From: Massilia timonae CCUG 45783
GTDB lineage: Bacteria > Pseudomonadota > Gammaproteobacteria > Burkholderiales > Burkholderiaceae_D
Reading direction: 5' to 3'
Assembly: GCF_000315425.1 (NCBI RefSeq)
Contig: NZ_JH992922.1
Location: 1,013,922-1,077,921 of the forward strand
DNA: 64,000 nucleotides
The position numbers and the translations under genes are program-made. Shown here in pieces: positions 38,416-46,942 of the stretch. The stretch's first letter is position 1. The number at the start of each line of letters is the position of its first letter. Under the pieces are notes generated by a model, which had not been told where the DNA came from, searched no databases, and saw only the letters and a list, made by a program, of their open reading frames with translations.

Positions 38416-39294
38416 ATGCTCAATACCGAAACCCCTTCCCAGGCGCACGCCGCCCTCGACCAGTATCCGACCACCGAACTGGTGAACGTCTTCGTCGACG
38501 ACCAGTTCCAGGCCGTCGAGGCGGTGCGCAAGGCCGCGCCGCGCATCGCCGCCGCCGTCACCGCCGCGCTGCCGCGCATGGAGGCGGGCGGACGCCTGAT
38601 CTATGTCGGCGCCGGCACCTCGGGCCGCCTCGGCGTGCTCGACAGCGTCGAGCTGTACCCGACCTTCTCCTGGCCGCATGGACGCGCGGTGGCGCTGCTG
38701 GCCGGCGGGAGCGACGCGATGTTCGTCGCGGTCGAAGGGGCCGAAGACGACGTGGAGCAGGGCGGCGCGGACCTGGAGGGCGTGAACGTGGGGCCGGACG
38801 ACGTGGTGCTGGCGATCGCCGCATCGGGCGGCACGCCGTATGTGCTGGGCGCGATCCGGGCCGCGCGCGCGGTCGGCGCGCTGACGATCGGCTTCGCCAA
38901 CAACCCGGACGCGCCGGTCACGCGGGAAGCCGAAATCGGCATCACCCTGGACACCGGGCCGGAAGTGGTCTCGGGCAGCACGCGCCTGAAGGCCGGCACC
39001 TCGCAAAAGATCGCGCTGAACACCTTTTCCAGCGCGCTGATGGTGCGTTTGAACAAGGTCTACGGCAACCTGATGGTAGACTTGAAGGCTACCAATGCCA
39101 AACTGGTACGGCGCGCGATCCGCCTCACCAGCTTCGCCACCGGCGCCGACGAGGAGGCCGCGCGGGCGGTGCTGGAGCAATGCGGATTCCACGTCAAGAC
39201 CGCCATCGTGGCCTTGTCCAAACAAACCAGTGTCGAGCAGGCGCAAGCGCTGCTGGAAGCGGCGCGCGGCAGCGTGCGCCAGGCGCTCGCGTAA
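38416..39294 (+). CDS. murQ: N-acetylmuramic acid 6-phosphate etherase MurQ
   Basis: Splits MurNAc-6-phosphate into GlcNAc-6-phosphate and D-lactate. The 292 residues have YVGAGTSGRLGVLDSVELYPTF, the catalytic glutamate region AVEGAEDDVEQG, AIAASGGTPYVLGA and SGSTRLKAGTSQKIALN. This SIS-domain pattern is diagnostic. It stands between a GntR regulator and an AmpG-like permease, the standard setting for murein-sugar recovery. Confidence 0.96.
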   Translation: MLNTETPSQAHAALDQYPTTELVNVFVDDQFQAVEAVRKAAPRIAAAVTAALPRMEAGGRLIYVGAGTSGRLGVLDSVELYPTFSWPHGRAVALLAGGSDAMFVAVEGAEDDVEQGGADLEGVNVGPDDVVLAIAASGGTPYVLGAIRAARAVGALTIGFANNPDAPVTREAEIGITLDTGPEVVSGSTRLKAGTSQKIALNTFSSALMVRLNKVYGNLMVDLKATNAKLVRRAIRLTSFATGADEEAARAVLEQCGFHVKTAIVALSKQTSVEQAQALLEAARGSVRQALA

Positions 39295-39335
39295 GCGCGT
39301 TTCCGCAGCCTTGCCTAAGGGCACAAGAAAGAGAC

Positions 39336-40601
39336 ATGCAGAAACCGCAAGCGAACCGCCCATGGCTGTGGGTGCCGTCCCTGTACTTCGCCCAGGCCAT
39401 CCCCTATGTCGTGGTGATGAACCTGACCGTCATCATGTACAAGGACATGGGGATCTCGAATTCCGACATCGCCTTCTACACCAGCCTGCTGTACCTGCCG
39501 TGGGTCGTCAAGCCGCTGTGGTCGCCCATCGTCGACATGTTCGGCACCAAGCGCCGCTGGACCGTGCTGTTGCAGATCGTGGTCGGCGCTTCGCTGATCG
39601 CGGTCGGCACCGTATTGCACACACCGGCCTTTTTCGCCGTCAGCCTGGCCGTCATGTGGATCATGGCGTTCAGCTCGGCCACCCATGACATCTCGGCCGA
39701 CGGCTTCTACATGCTGGGCCTGCGCCAGCAGCAGCAGGCCGCCTTCGTCGGCGTGCGCAGCACCTTCTATCGCCTGGCGACCCTGGTCGGGCAAGGCCCG
39801 CTGGTGGTGCTGGCCGGCTACCTGGCCGTGAGCCTGGGCGACGTCAGGCAAGCCTGGGCGATCGTGTTCTACGTACTGGCCGGGATCTTCTTCGCCGCAT
39901 TCGCCTGGCACCAGTTCGTGCTGCCGGTGCCCGAGGACGACCGTCCCGCCCCGACCACCAATAATCCGCTGCGCGACTTCTTCGGCACCTTCGCCGCCTT
40001 CTTCAGGAAGCGCGACATCTGGATGATCGTCGCCTTCATCCTCACCTTCCGCCTGGGCGAGGCCCAGCTGCTCAAGCTCGTGGCGCCGTTCCTGAAGGAC
40101 CCGGTCAGCGAAGGCGGCCTGGGGCTCACCACCGCCGAATACGGCATCGCCTACGGCACGGTCGGCATCATCGCGCTGACGCTGGGCGGCCTGGCCGGCG
40201 GCTGGCTGATCTCGCGCCTGGGGCTCAAGCGCTGCCTGTGGCTGATGGTGTTCGCGATCCACCTGCCGGACCTGGTGTTCGTCTATCTGTCGCAGACGCA
40301 GCCCACCGACCTGGTGACGGTGTCCGCCTTCCTCGCGCTCGAGCAGTTCGGCTACGGCTTCGGCTTCACGGCCATGATGATGTACATGATCATGGTGGCC
40401 GATGGTCCCAATAAAACCGCGCACTATGCAATCTGCACCGGCCTGATGGCGCTGGGCATGATGGTGCCGGGCATGTGGAGCGGCGACCTGCAGGAATACC
40501 TGGGCTACAAGCACTTCTTCATCTGGACCTGCCTGGCGACGATCCCCGCATTCATCGTGGCGGCGCTGGTGAAGATCGATCCCGAATTCGGGAAAAAATA
40601 A
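39336..40601 (+). CDS. MFS permease, AmpG-like
   Basis: A 421-residue inner-membrane protein with about 12 helices, beginning PWLWVPSLYFAQAIPYVVVMNL. It has the AmpG-like loops LYLPWVVKPLWSPIVD and SSATHDISADGFYM, the latter resembling the (Q/S)D..DG motif of AmpG/muropeptide and acetyl-CoA MFS carriers. It probably imports MurNAc, anhydroMurNAc-containing disaccharides or GlcNAc. It lies between murQ and a nagX-like gene. Confidence 0.88.
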   Translation: MQKPQANRPWLWVPSLYFAQAIPYVVVMNLTVIMYKDMGISNSDIAFYTSLLYLPWVVKPLWSPIVDMFGTKRRWTVLLQIVVGASLIAVGTVLHTPAFFAVSLAVMWIMAFSSATHDISADGFYMLGLRQQQQAAFVGVRSTFYRLATLVGQGPLVVLAGYLAVSLGDVRQAWAIVFYVLAGIFFAAFAWHQFVLPVPEDDRPAPTTNNPLRDFFGTFAAFFRKRDIWMIVAFILTFRLGEAQLLKLVAPFLKDPVSEGGLGLTTAEYGIAYGTVGIIALTLGGLAGGWLISRLGLKRCLWLMVFAIHLPDLVFVYLSQTQPTDLVTVSAFLALEQFGYGFGFTAMMMYMIMVADGPNKTAHYAICTGLMALGMMVPGMWSGDLQEYLGYKHFFIWTCLATIPAFIVAALVKIDPEFGKK

Positions 40602-40607
40602 CGGGCC

Positions 40608-41750
40608 ATGATCGACGCACCGGTGCGCCTGACATCGCTCGACGCCTTCCGCGGCTTCACCATCGCCGCGATGGTGCTCGTGAATAATCCGGGCGACTGG
40701 GGCCACCTGCATGCGCAGCTCGCGCATGCGGCCTGGCATGGGTGGACGTTCACCGACACCATCTTCCCTTTCTTTTTATTCATTGGCGGCGTCGCGATGG
40801 CGCTGTCGCTGGGCCGCCTGGCCGCCGCCGGCGCGCACAAGCCGCAGCTGCTCCTCAAGCTGGCCAAGCGTGCCGCGTTGATCTTCCTGATCGGCTTCCT
40901 GCTCAACCTGATCCCGCGTTTCGATTTCGACAGCGTGCGCATTCCCGGCGTGCTGCAGCGCATCGCCCTGTGCACCTTGCTGGCGGCGCCGCTGGTGGTC
41001 TACCTGACGTGGCGCGGCCAGGCGCTCGCCGTCTTCCTGCTGCTGGCGCTGTACAGCGTGCTGATGCTGCTGGTGCCGGTGCCCGGCATCGGCGCAGGCA
41101 ACCTGGAGCCGGGCCGGGATGCCGGCGCCTGGATCGACCGCGCGCTGATGGACGGCCACCTGTGGGCGCAGGCGAAGACCTGGGACCCGGAAGGCCTGGT
41201 GTCCACGCTCCCGGCCGTGTGCAGCCTGTTGTTCGGCGTGCTGGCCGGCCGCCTGCTGCTCTCGGCGCTGCCGCGGGTCGAGCAGGTGGTGTGGCTGATG
41301 CTCTCCGGCCTGGCCTGCCTGGCGCTGGGCTCCACGCTCGACGCGGTCCTCATGCCGATCAATAAAAGCCTGTGGACGCCATCGTTCTGCCTGTTGATGA
41401 GCGGCTGGGCGCTGCTGGCCTTCGGCGCCAGCTACTGGCTGCTGGACGCGGCGCCGTCAACGGCACTGCGCGAGCGCATGCAGCGCCTGAGCACCCCCTT
41501 CGTCATCTACGGCATGAACGCGCTGTTCATCTTCGCTTTATCCGGCCTCATCGCCAAGATGCTCGGTTTGATCCAACTCACGCAGCCGGACGGTAGCCAG
41601 CTCGCGCTCGGCCGACTCCTGTACGCGCCGTTCGCCGCGCTGCCGCTGGACCCACGCAACACCTCATTACTGTACGCCATCGCTTTCAACGCCTGCATGT
41701 TTGCCATTGCCTGGTGCATGTGGCGCAAGCGCTGGTTCGTCAAAGTCTGA
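40608..41750 (+). CDS. NagX-like DUF5009/heparan-alpha-glucosaminide N-acetyltransferase family membrane protein
   Basis: A 380-residue protein of about ten helices starting LTSLDAFRGFTIAAMVLVNNPG, with HGWTFTDTIFPFFLFIGGVAMALS and HIS-poor but conserved loops (RIPGVLQRIALCTLL). This is the NagX/HGSNAT-like family, found in N-acetylglucosamine regulons and thought to acetylate amino sugars across the membrane. It starts 6 bases after the permease, so the two are coupled. Confidence 0.9.
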   Translation: MIDAPVRLTSLDAFRGFTIAAMVLVNNPGDWGHLHAQLAHAAWHGWTFTDTIFPFFLFIGGVAMALSLGRLAAAGAHKPQLLLKLAKRAALIFLIGFLLNLIPRFDFDSVRIPGVLQRIALCTLLAAPLVVYLTWRGQALAVFLLLALYSVLMLLVPVPGIGAGNLEPGRDAGAWIDRALMDGHLWAQAKTWDPEGLVSTLPAVCSLLFGVLAGRLLLSALPRVEQVVWLMLSGLACLALGSTLDAVLMPINKSLWTPSFCLLMSGWALLAFGASYWLLDAAPSTALRERMQRLSTPFVIYGMNALFIFALSGLIAKMLGLIQLTQPDGSQLALGRLLYAPFAALPLDPRNTSLLYAIAFNACMFAIAWCMWRKRWFVKV

Positions 41751-41771
41751 ACAGAACACAAAGGAGCCACT

Positions 41772-43373
41772 TTGCTTCCCGATATGAACAAACGCGCTTT
41801 CACGCTCGGCATGGCCAGCGCCTTCGCCCTGGGCGGTCTGCTGGCCGGCTGCGGCACCAAGCCGCTCACCCGCGACGTGCCGGTCGCCGAAACCAGCGGC
41901 GGCGACGACCCGCCCGCCGCGCCGCGCGAGCTGCGCGCCGCCTGGGTCTCGACCGTCGCCAATATCGACTGGCCCAGCAAGCCCGGCCTGTCGTCCGCCA
42001 AGCAGCAGCAGGAAGCCATCGCCATCCTCGACCGCGCCAAGTCGCTGAACCTGAATGCGATCGTGCTGCAGGTGCGTCCTTCGGCCGATGCGATCTATCC
42101 GTCGAAGATCGAGCCGTGGACCGAGTACCTGAGCGGCGCGCAAGGCAAACCGCCAATGCCGGCCTACGATCCGCTCAAGTTCTGGATCGACCAGGCGCAT
42201 GCGCGCGGCCTCGAGCTGCACGCCTGGTTCAACCCCTACCGTGCGCGCATGGACGCGGCGCGCTCGCAGTCGGCGCCGAACCACATCACCAACACCAATC
42301 CCGACATCGTCAAGCGCTATGGCAAGTTCATGTGGATGGACCCGGGCGAGCCGGAAGCCGTCAAGCAGACCATGGACGTGATCCTCGACGTCGTGCGCCG
42401 CTACGACATCGACGGCGTGCACATCGACGACTATTTCTATCCCTACCCGATCGAGGCCACGCCGGCCGTGGCCGGCAATGCCGCCGCGCTGGATGGCCGC
42501 GCGGCCAGGGCCGAACTGGACTTCCCCGACGATCCGGCCTGGCAGCGCTACCTGAAGAGCGGCGGCACATTGGCGCGCGCCGACTGGCGCCGCGACAATG
42601 TCAACCGCCTGATCGAGGCCATGTACAAGGGCATCCATGCCGAAAAAAGCTGGGTGCGCTTCGGCATCAGCCCCTTCGGCCTGGGCCGGCCCGACCGCCG
42701 TCCGCCTGGCATCGTCGGCTTCTCGCAATACGACAAGCTGTATGCCGACGCCGAACTGTGGCTGCAGGAGGGCTGGCTCGACTACTTCGTGCCGCAGCTG
42801 TACTGGCCGATCAAGCCGCCGGGCCAGGCCTATGACGTGCTGCTGGACTACTGGATCGGCCAGAACCCGCTCGGCCGCCATATCTGGCCGGGCCTGTTCA
42901 CCAGCCGCATCGGCGCGCCGACCCGCGACTACGAGCCGGACGAAGTGCTGCAGCAGGTCAGCGTGACCCGTTCGCGTCCGCTGGCCACCGGCCACATCCA
43001 CTTCAGCATGGTGGCCCTGATGCAGAACCGCAAGGGCATCAGCGACCAGCTGCGCACGACCCGCTACACCGGCCAGGCGCTGGTGCCGGCCACGCCGTGG
43101 CTGGGCAGCACGCGGCCCGGCACGCCCGCGATCAAGGCGACCCGCGGCGCCAGATCGGTCGACCTGAGCCTGAAGGCGGGCAAGGGCAATGCCCTGTATG
43201 CGATCTGGGCCCGCCACGGCAATGAATGGCGCTTCGCCGTGGCGCCGGCGGCGCGCGCGACCTGGACGATTTCCGACGACGAACGCCTCGGCCCGGCCGA
43301 GATCGTCGTGGTGAGCGCGGTCGACCGCCTCGGCAACGAGGGCGAGCGCGTGCGTGTGTGGTCGAAACCATAA
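41772..43373 (+). CDS. GHL10/DUF187 glycosidase lipoprotein (DigH/YngK-like)
   Basis: A 533-residue lipoprotein (lipobox LLAGC, about residues 23-27) with a TIM-barrel GHL10 domain: RELRAAWVSTVANIDWPS, LNAIVLQVRPSADAIYPS, LHAWFNPYRAR, DGVHIDDYFYPYP and YFVPQLYWPI, plus a C-terminal beta domain. E. coli DigH of this family hydrolyses peptide-free glycan strands. AAGGAG lies 5 bases before a TTG at 41772 but 17 before the first ATG at 41784, so TTG is preferred. Confidence 0.9.
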   Translation: MLPDMNKRAFTLGMASAFALGGLLAGCGTKPLTRDVPVAETSGGDDPPAAPRELRAAWVSTVANIDWPSKPGLSSAKQQQEAIAILDRAKSLNLNAIVLQVRPSADAIYPSKIEPWTEYLSGAQGKPPMPAYDPLKFWIDQAHARGLELHAWFNPYRARMDAARSQSAPNHITNTNPDIVKRYGKFMWMDPGEPEAVKQTMDVILDVVRRYDIDGVHIDDYFYPYPIEATPAVAGNAAALDGRAARAELDFPDDPAWQRYLKSGGTLARADWRRDNVNRLIEAMYKGIHAEKSWVRFGISPFGLGRPDRRPPGIVGFSQYDKLYADAELWLQEGWLDYFVPQLYWPIKPPGQAYDVLLDYWIGQNPLGRHIWPGLFTSRIGAPTRDYEPDEVLQQVSVTRSRPLATGHIHFSMVALMQNRKGISDQLRTTRYTGQALVPATPWLGSTRPGTPAIKATRGARSVDLSLKAGKGNALYAIWARHGNEWRFAVAPAARATWTISDDERLGPAEIVVVSAVDRLGNEGERVRVWSKP

Positions 43374-43391
43374 TGCGGGTAGCATCACGGT

Positions 43392-44309
43392 ATGCCGACT
43401 GATCAAGACATTCTGCGCGTAGCAGGCGCCGGCCTGGGCATCGACGCCGGCGGCACCCAGACCCGCTGGGCGCTGGCGGCGCCCGGCGGCGCGATCCTGG
43501 CCGAGGGCACGGTCGACGGTCTCTCCGCCCTGCAGATGGCCACGCCCCACGGCCGCGACGCCGTGCGCGCCACCTTCGAACGGCTGGCGGCGGCGGTATT
43601 GCAGCATGCGAACCCGGTGCGGGTGCAGGCCGGCCTGACCGGCTTCGGCGGCGATGGCGAACTGCTGCAGGGCTGGCTGGCCGCCTTGCTGGGCGTGGCG
43701 CCGGGCGCGGTCACCTTGTGCAACGACATCGAGATCGCCTACCGCGCCAGCTTCGCGCCGGGCGAAGGTTACCTGGTCTATGCCGGCACCGGTTCGATCG
43801 GGGCCTTCATCGACGAGCACGACGTGTTCCACCGCGCCGGCGGCCGGGGCGTGGTGCTGGACGATGGCGGCGGCGGCTTCTGGATCGCGCGCGAAGCGCT
43901 GCGCCACATCTGGCGCAATGAAGACGAACGTCCCGGCTGCTGGCGGGATTCGCCGATGGCGCATGCCGTGTTCGAACACGTCGGCGGATCGGACTGGGCC
44001 GAATCGCGAAAGTTCATCTATCAAAACGAGCGCGGGACGGTCGGCAAGCTGGCGCTGGCCGTCGCCGCCAGTGCGCAAAGCGATCCGGCGGCGCGCGCCA
44101 TCCTGGTCGACGCCGGCCGCGAACTGGCGCGCCTGGCGTCGGCCTTGATCGCGCGCTTCGGGGCGCGTCCGGTGGCCTTGAGCGGACGCGCCGCCGAACT
44201 GCATCCGCTGATCGCCGACACCATGCGCGCAGCGCTGCCCCCGAATATCGACTTTGCGCAGACCGGATTGCGCGCCCACCACGCGGCCGCGCGCCTGGCG
44301 CTGGGTTGA
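43392..44309 (+). CDS. BadF/BadG-type sugar kinase (MurNAc/GlcNAc kinase-like)
   Basis: A 305-residue ASKHA-fold kinase: phosphate-1 loop GLGIDAGGTQTRWALA, VTLCNDIEIAYRASFAPGEG, YAGTGSIGAFI and LDDGGGGFWIAREAL. BadF-type relatives include eukaryotic GlcNAc kinase and MurK, which phosphorylates MurNAc and GlcNAc. In this operon it is the only visible source of MurNAc-6-phosphate for MurQ. Substrate assignment is inference from context. Confidence 0.88.
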   Translation: MPTDQDILRVAGAGLGIDAGGTQTRWALAAPGGAILAEGTVDGLSALQMATPHGRDAVRATFERLAAAVLQHANPVRVQAGLTGFGGDGELLQGWLAALLGVAPGAVTLCNDIEIAYRASFAPGEGYLVYAGTGSIGAFIDEHDVFHRAGGRGVVLDDGGGGFWIAREALRHIWRNEDERPGCWRDSPMAHAVFEHVGGSDWAESRKFIYQNERGTVGKLALAVAASAQSDPAARAILVDAGRELARLASALIARFGARPVALSGRAAELHPLIADTMRAALPPNIDFAQTGLRAHHAAARLALG

Positions 44310-44337
44310 ACGACAAGAAACCACCAAGGAGAACAAG

Positions 44338-45339
44338 ATGAAATCGATCGCCGCCTTACTCGCCCTGACCGTGCTGGCGGGCTGCTCCACCGTCCCGCGC
44401 TACGACACCACCTATACCGCCAAGGGCCAGTCGAGCCGGGCGCGCTTCCTGGTGCTGCATTACACGGTCGCCAACACGCCGAGCTCGATCAAGATCCTGA
44501 CCGAGCAGCAGGTCAGCTCGCACTACCTGCTGACCGACGAGGCGACGCCGAAGATCTATCGCCTGGTCGACGAGAACCGCGCCGCCTGGCATGCCGGCAA
44601 TTCGAGCTGGAAGAACTTCACCCAGCTGAACAACAGCTCGATCGGCATCGAGATCGTCAACGCCGGCTGGAAGGACACGCCGACCGGCCGCGTCTATGCG
44701 CCGTTCCCGCAAGCGCAGGTGGACGCCCTGGTTCCGCTGGTAAAAGACATTGTCCAGCGCCACGGCATCGCGCCCGAGAACGTGCTGGGCCACAGCGACA
44801 TCGCGCCGTTGAGGAAGCAGGATCCGGGTCCGCAATTCCCGTGGCAGCGCCTGGCGCAAGAGGGCCTGGTGCTGTGGCCGGACGCCGCCCGCGTGGCGGC
44901 CGTGCGCCCGGCCTTCGACGCCCTGCTGCCCGACGTCGGCTGGTTCCAGCGCAAGCTGGCGACCCACGGTTTCGGCATTGTGCAAAGCGGCGTGTACGAC
45001 GAAGCCACCCGCACCACGCTGGCGGCGTTCCAGATGAAATACCGCCCGCTGGACATTTCCGGCAATCCGGACGCCGAGACGGCGGCGCTGCTCGAAGTGC
45101 TGACCACGCCGGCCGGCACTCCGCCGCCGCCGATGCCGGTGATCCCGGCCCAGCCGCTGCCGCTGCCGCAGCAAGCGCCGGCGCCCATGCCGGCGCCCAT
45201 GCCGCCGGTCGGTACGCCAGTGCCGCCATCGGCGCCGGCCCCGACTGCCGAGCCGCTGCCGGGCGCGCTGGAGAACGTGCCGCCGACCGCGCCGGTGCCT
45301 GCGCCCGTGCCTGCCACGCCGCCAGTGAATACACCGTGA
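44338..45339 (+). CDS. N-acetylmuramoyl-L-alanine amidase (AmiD-like lipoprotein)
   Basis: A 333-residue lipoprotein (lipobox LAGC, about residues 14-17). The Amidase_2 zinc domain is at about 30-185 (FLVLHYTVANTPSSI, SSHYLLTDEATPKIYRLV, WHAGNSSW, GHSDIAPLRKQDPGPQFPW), and a peptidoglycan-binding-1 domain at about 195-260 (GWFQRKLATHGFG, TTLAAFQMKY). The last 70 residues are proline-rich. It removes stem peptides from MurNAc at the outer membrane. It is the last gene of the operon, with AAGGAG before the ATG. Confidence 0.93.
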   Translation: MKSIAALLALTVLAGCSTVPRYDTTYTAKGQSSRARFLVLHYTVANTPSSIKILTEQQVSSHYLLTDEATPKIYRLVDENRAAWHAGNSSWKNFTQLNNSSIGIEIVNAGWKDTPTGRVYAPFPQAQVDALVPLVKDIVQRHGIAPENVLGHSDIAPLRKQDPGPQFPWQRLAQEGLVLWPDAARVAAVRPAFDALLPDVGWFQRKLATHGFGIVQSGVYDEATRTTLAAFQMKYRPLDISGNPDAETAALLEVLTTPAGTPPPPMPVIPAQPLPLPQQAPAPMPAPMPPVGTPVPPSAPAPTAEPLPGALENVPPTAPVPAPVPATPPVNTP

Positions 45340-45379
45340 CCCATCGCCGTACAGCAATTTTCGCTGTATCCTTCGCCCA

Positions 45380-45409
45380 TCCACCCTGTGCGTATGCGGG
45401 GTGGGTTTT
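45380..45409 (+). terminator. Terminator of the peptidoglycan-recycling operon
   Basis: CCACCC (45381-45386) pairs with GGGTGG (45399-45404), followed by GTTTTC. It lies 42 bases after the amidase stop and just before the LysR gene. The T-run is only four, so termination may be partial. Confidence 0.55.
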
Positions 45410-45427
45410 CTACTGAAGGATGAAGCA

Positions 45428-46327
45428 ATGCGTCTGCGTCATATCGAGGTATTCCACGCCATCATGCAAGTCGGCACCATCAGCGGCGCCGCCCAGGTGC
45501 TGCATATCTCCCAGCCGGCGGTGACCAAGGTGCTGCAGCACGCCGAGCTGCAGCTGGGCATGCCGCTGTTCGAGCGCGTGCGCGGCAAGCTGTATCCCAA
45601 GCCGGAAGCGCACCGCCTGTTCGCCGAAACCGAGAAACTGAACCGCGACCTGCAGGGCATCCGCCGCCTGGCCGCCAGCCTCAAGGGCCGCGCGGTCGAG
45701 ACCGTGCGCCTGGTGTCGACGCCGACCATCGCGGTCAGCGTGCTGCCGGTGGGGATGACGGCCTGGCGCCGCGATTTTCCCGAAACCCGTTGTGAGCTTG
45801 CAACGCATCACACGAGCGAGATCGTCAATGCGCTGCGCCTGGGCGAAGCCGACCTCGCGCTGTCGCTGCAGGATCCGCGCCATCCCGGCATCGTGGCCGA
45901 GCCGATCGCGCACGGCCTGCTGACCGTGGTGGCGCCCGCCGGCACCTGGACCGACGACGAATGCAAAAAGCCGATCTCGGCCGAAGACCTGAGCGGTGAA
46001 CTGATCGGCCTGGCCGACCGCGATCCGCTGGGCGAGATGGTCGTCGCCGCCTGCGAGGCCCAGGGCGTGCAGCCGGTGTTCCGCACCGTGGTGCAGACCT
46101 ACCAGATCGCGCGCTCGCTGGTGGAGGCCGGCGCCGGCACCGCCATCCTCGACCCGTTCACCGCCGCCTCGGCGGCCCCAAGCAAGGTGCAGTGCCGCCA
46201 GTGGTCGCCATCGATCCCGGTGCACCTGTACCTGCTCACCGCCAGCCATTCGCCCCTGTCGCACGGGGCGCGCGAGCTGGCCAACTGCATCGGCGCGACC
46301 GCGCGCGCCTGCCTTGAACAAAAGTAG
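45428..46327 (+). CDS. LysR-family transcriptional regulator
   Basis: A 299-residue regulator with the N-terminal winged helix (MRLRHIEVFHAIMQVGTISGAAQVLHISQPAVTKVLQH in pieces) and a periplasmic-binding-like effector domain with VSVLPVGMTAWRRDFP and GLADRDPLGEM. The ATG at 45428 has AAGGA upstream; an in-frame GTG at 45401 falls in the terminator and is rejected. The next gene, a D-Ala-D-Ala dipeptidase, starts 3 bases later and is presumably part of the same unit. Confidence 0.92.
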   Translation: MRLRHIEVFHAIMQVGTISGAAQVLHISQPAVTKVLQHAELQLGMPLFERVRGKLYPKPEAHRLFAETEKLNRDLQGIRRLAASLKGRAVETVRLVSTPTIAVSVLPVGMTAWRRDFPETRCELATHHTSEIVNALRLGEADLALSLQDPRHPGIVAEPIAHGLLTVVAPAGTWTDDECKKPISAEDLSGELIGLADRDPLGEMVVAACEAQGVQPVFRTVVQTYQIARSLVEAGAGTAILDPFTAASAAPSKVQCRQWSPSIPVHLYLLTASHSPLSHGARELANCIGATARACLEQK

Positions 46328-46330
46328 ACC

Positions 46331-46942
46331 ATGACGCTTACCCTCGCCAGCGAGGACATCGCCGGCAGCCCCGAATTTCGCCACCTGGACAGCATCGCCG
46401 GCATCGACGTCGACCTGCGCTACGCCACGGCCAACAACTTCGTCGGACGCGACCTGTATTCGCCCTACGACTGCGCCTGGCTGCACGTCGAGGCGGCGGC
46501 GGCGCTCGAGCGCGCGGTGGCCTGGCTGGCCGTGCATGCGCCCGGCTTGAAGCCGCTGGTGCTGGACGCCCTGCGTCCTCAGCGCGTGCAGCAGCAGTTG
46601 TGGGATGCGCTCGAGGGCACCGACCTGCGCCTGTATCTGGCCGATCCGGCGCGCGGCTCGATCCACTCCTACGGCATGGCGCTCGACATCACCTTGCTCG
46701 ATGCCGACGGCGTCGAACTGGACATGGGCACCGGCTTCGACGACATGACGGAGCTGTCGCATCCGGCGCTGGAAGAAGGCTTTTTGCTGGCCGGACAACT
46801 GACCGAGCATCAGCTGGCCAACCGGCGCCTGCTGCGTGAAGCGATGCTGCAGGCCGGCTTCCTGGGCATCAAGACCGAGTGGTGGCACTTCGATTGCGGC
46901 GACCGCGACCTGGTGCGCGCCACCTTCCGCCGGGTGCTGTAG
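46331..46942 (+). CDS. D-alanyl-D-alanine dipeptidase (VanX/DdpX family)
   Basis: A 203-residue M15D metallopeptidase. The zinc site is SIHSYGMALDI (SxHxxGxAxD) together with EWWHF near residues 182-186; the catalytic Glu is in the latter. DALRPQRVQQQLW is the third family block. The enzyme splits D-Ala-D-Ala; chromosomal DdpX-type enzymes let cells reuse it as a nutrient. There are no vanH/vanA neighbours, so a resistance role is unlikely. It ends exactly where the convergent cyclase gene ends. Confidence 0.92.
   Translation: MTLTLASEDIAGSPEFRHLDSIAGIDVDLRYATANNFVGRDLYSPYDCAWLHVEAAAALERAVAWLAVHAPGLKPLVLDALRPQRVQQQLWDALEGTDLRLYLADPARGSIHSYGMALDITLLDADGVELDMGTGFDDMTELSHPALEEGFLLAGQLTEHQLANRRLLREAMLQAGFLGIKTEWWHFDCGDRDLVRATFRRVL

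Noticed and set aside
41667-44390. Minus-strand open frame of 907 codons
   Set aside because: Antisense to the glycosidase and kinase genes; no recognisable domain or start site.
46331-46942. Vancomycin-type resistance
   Set aside because: Only a VanX/DdpX dipeptidase is present; no vanH or D-Ala-D-Lac ligase gene is nearby, and a nutritional role fits the context.
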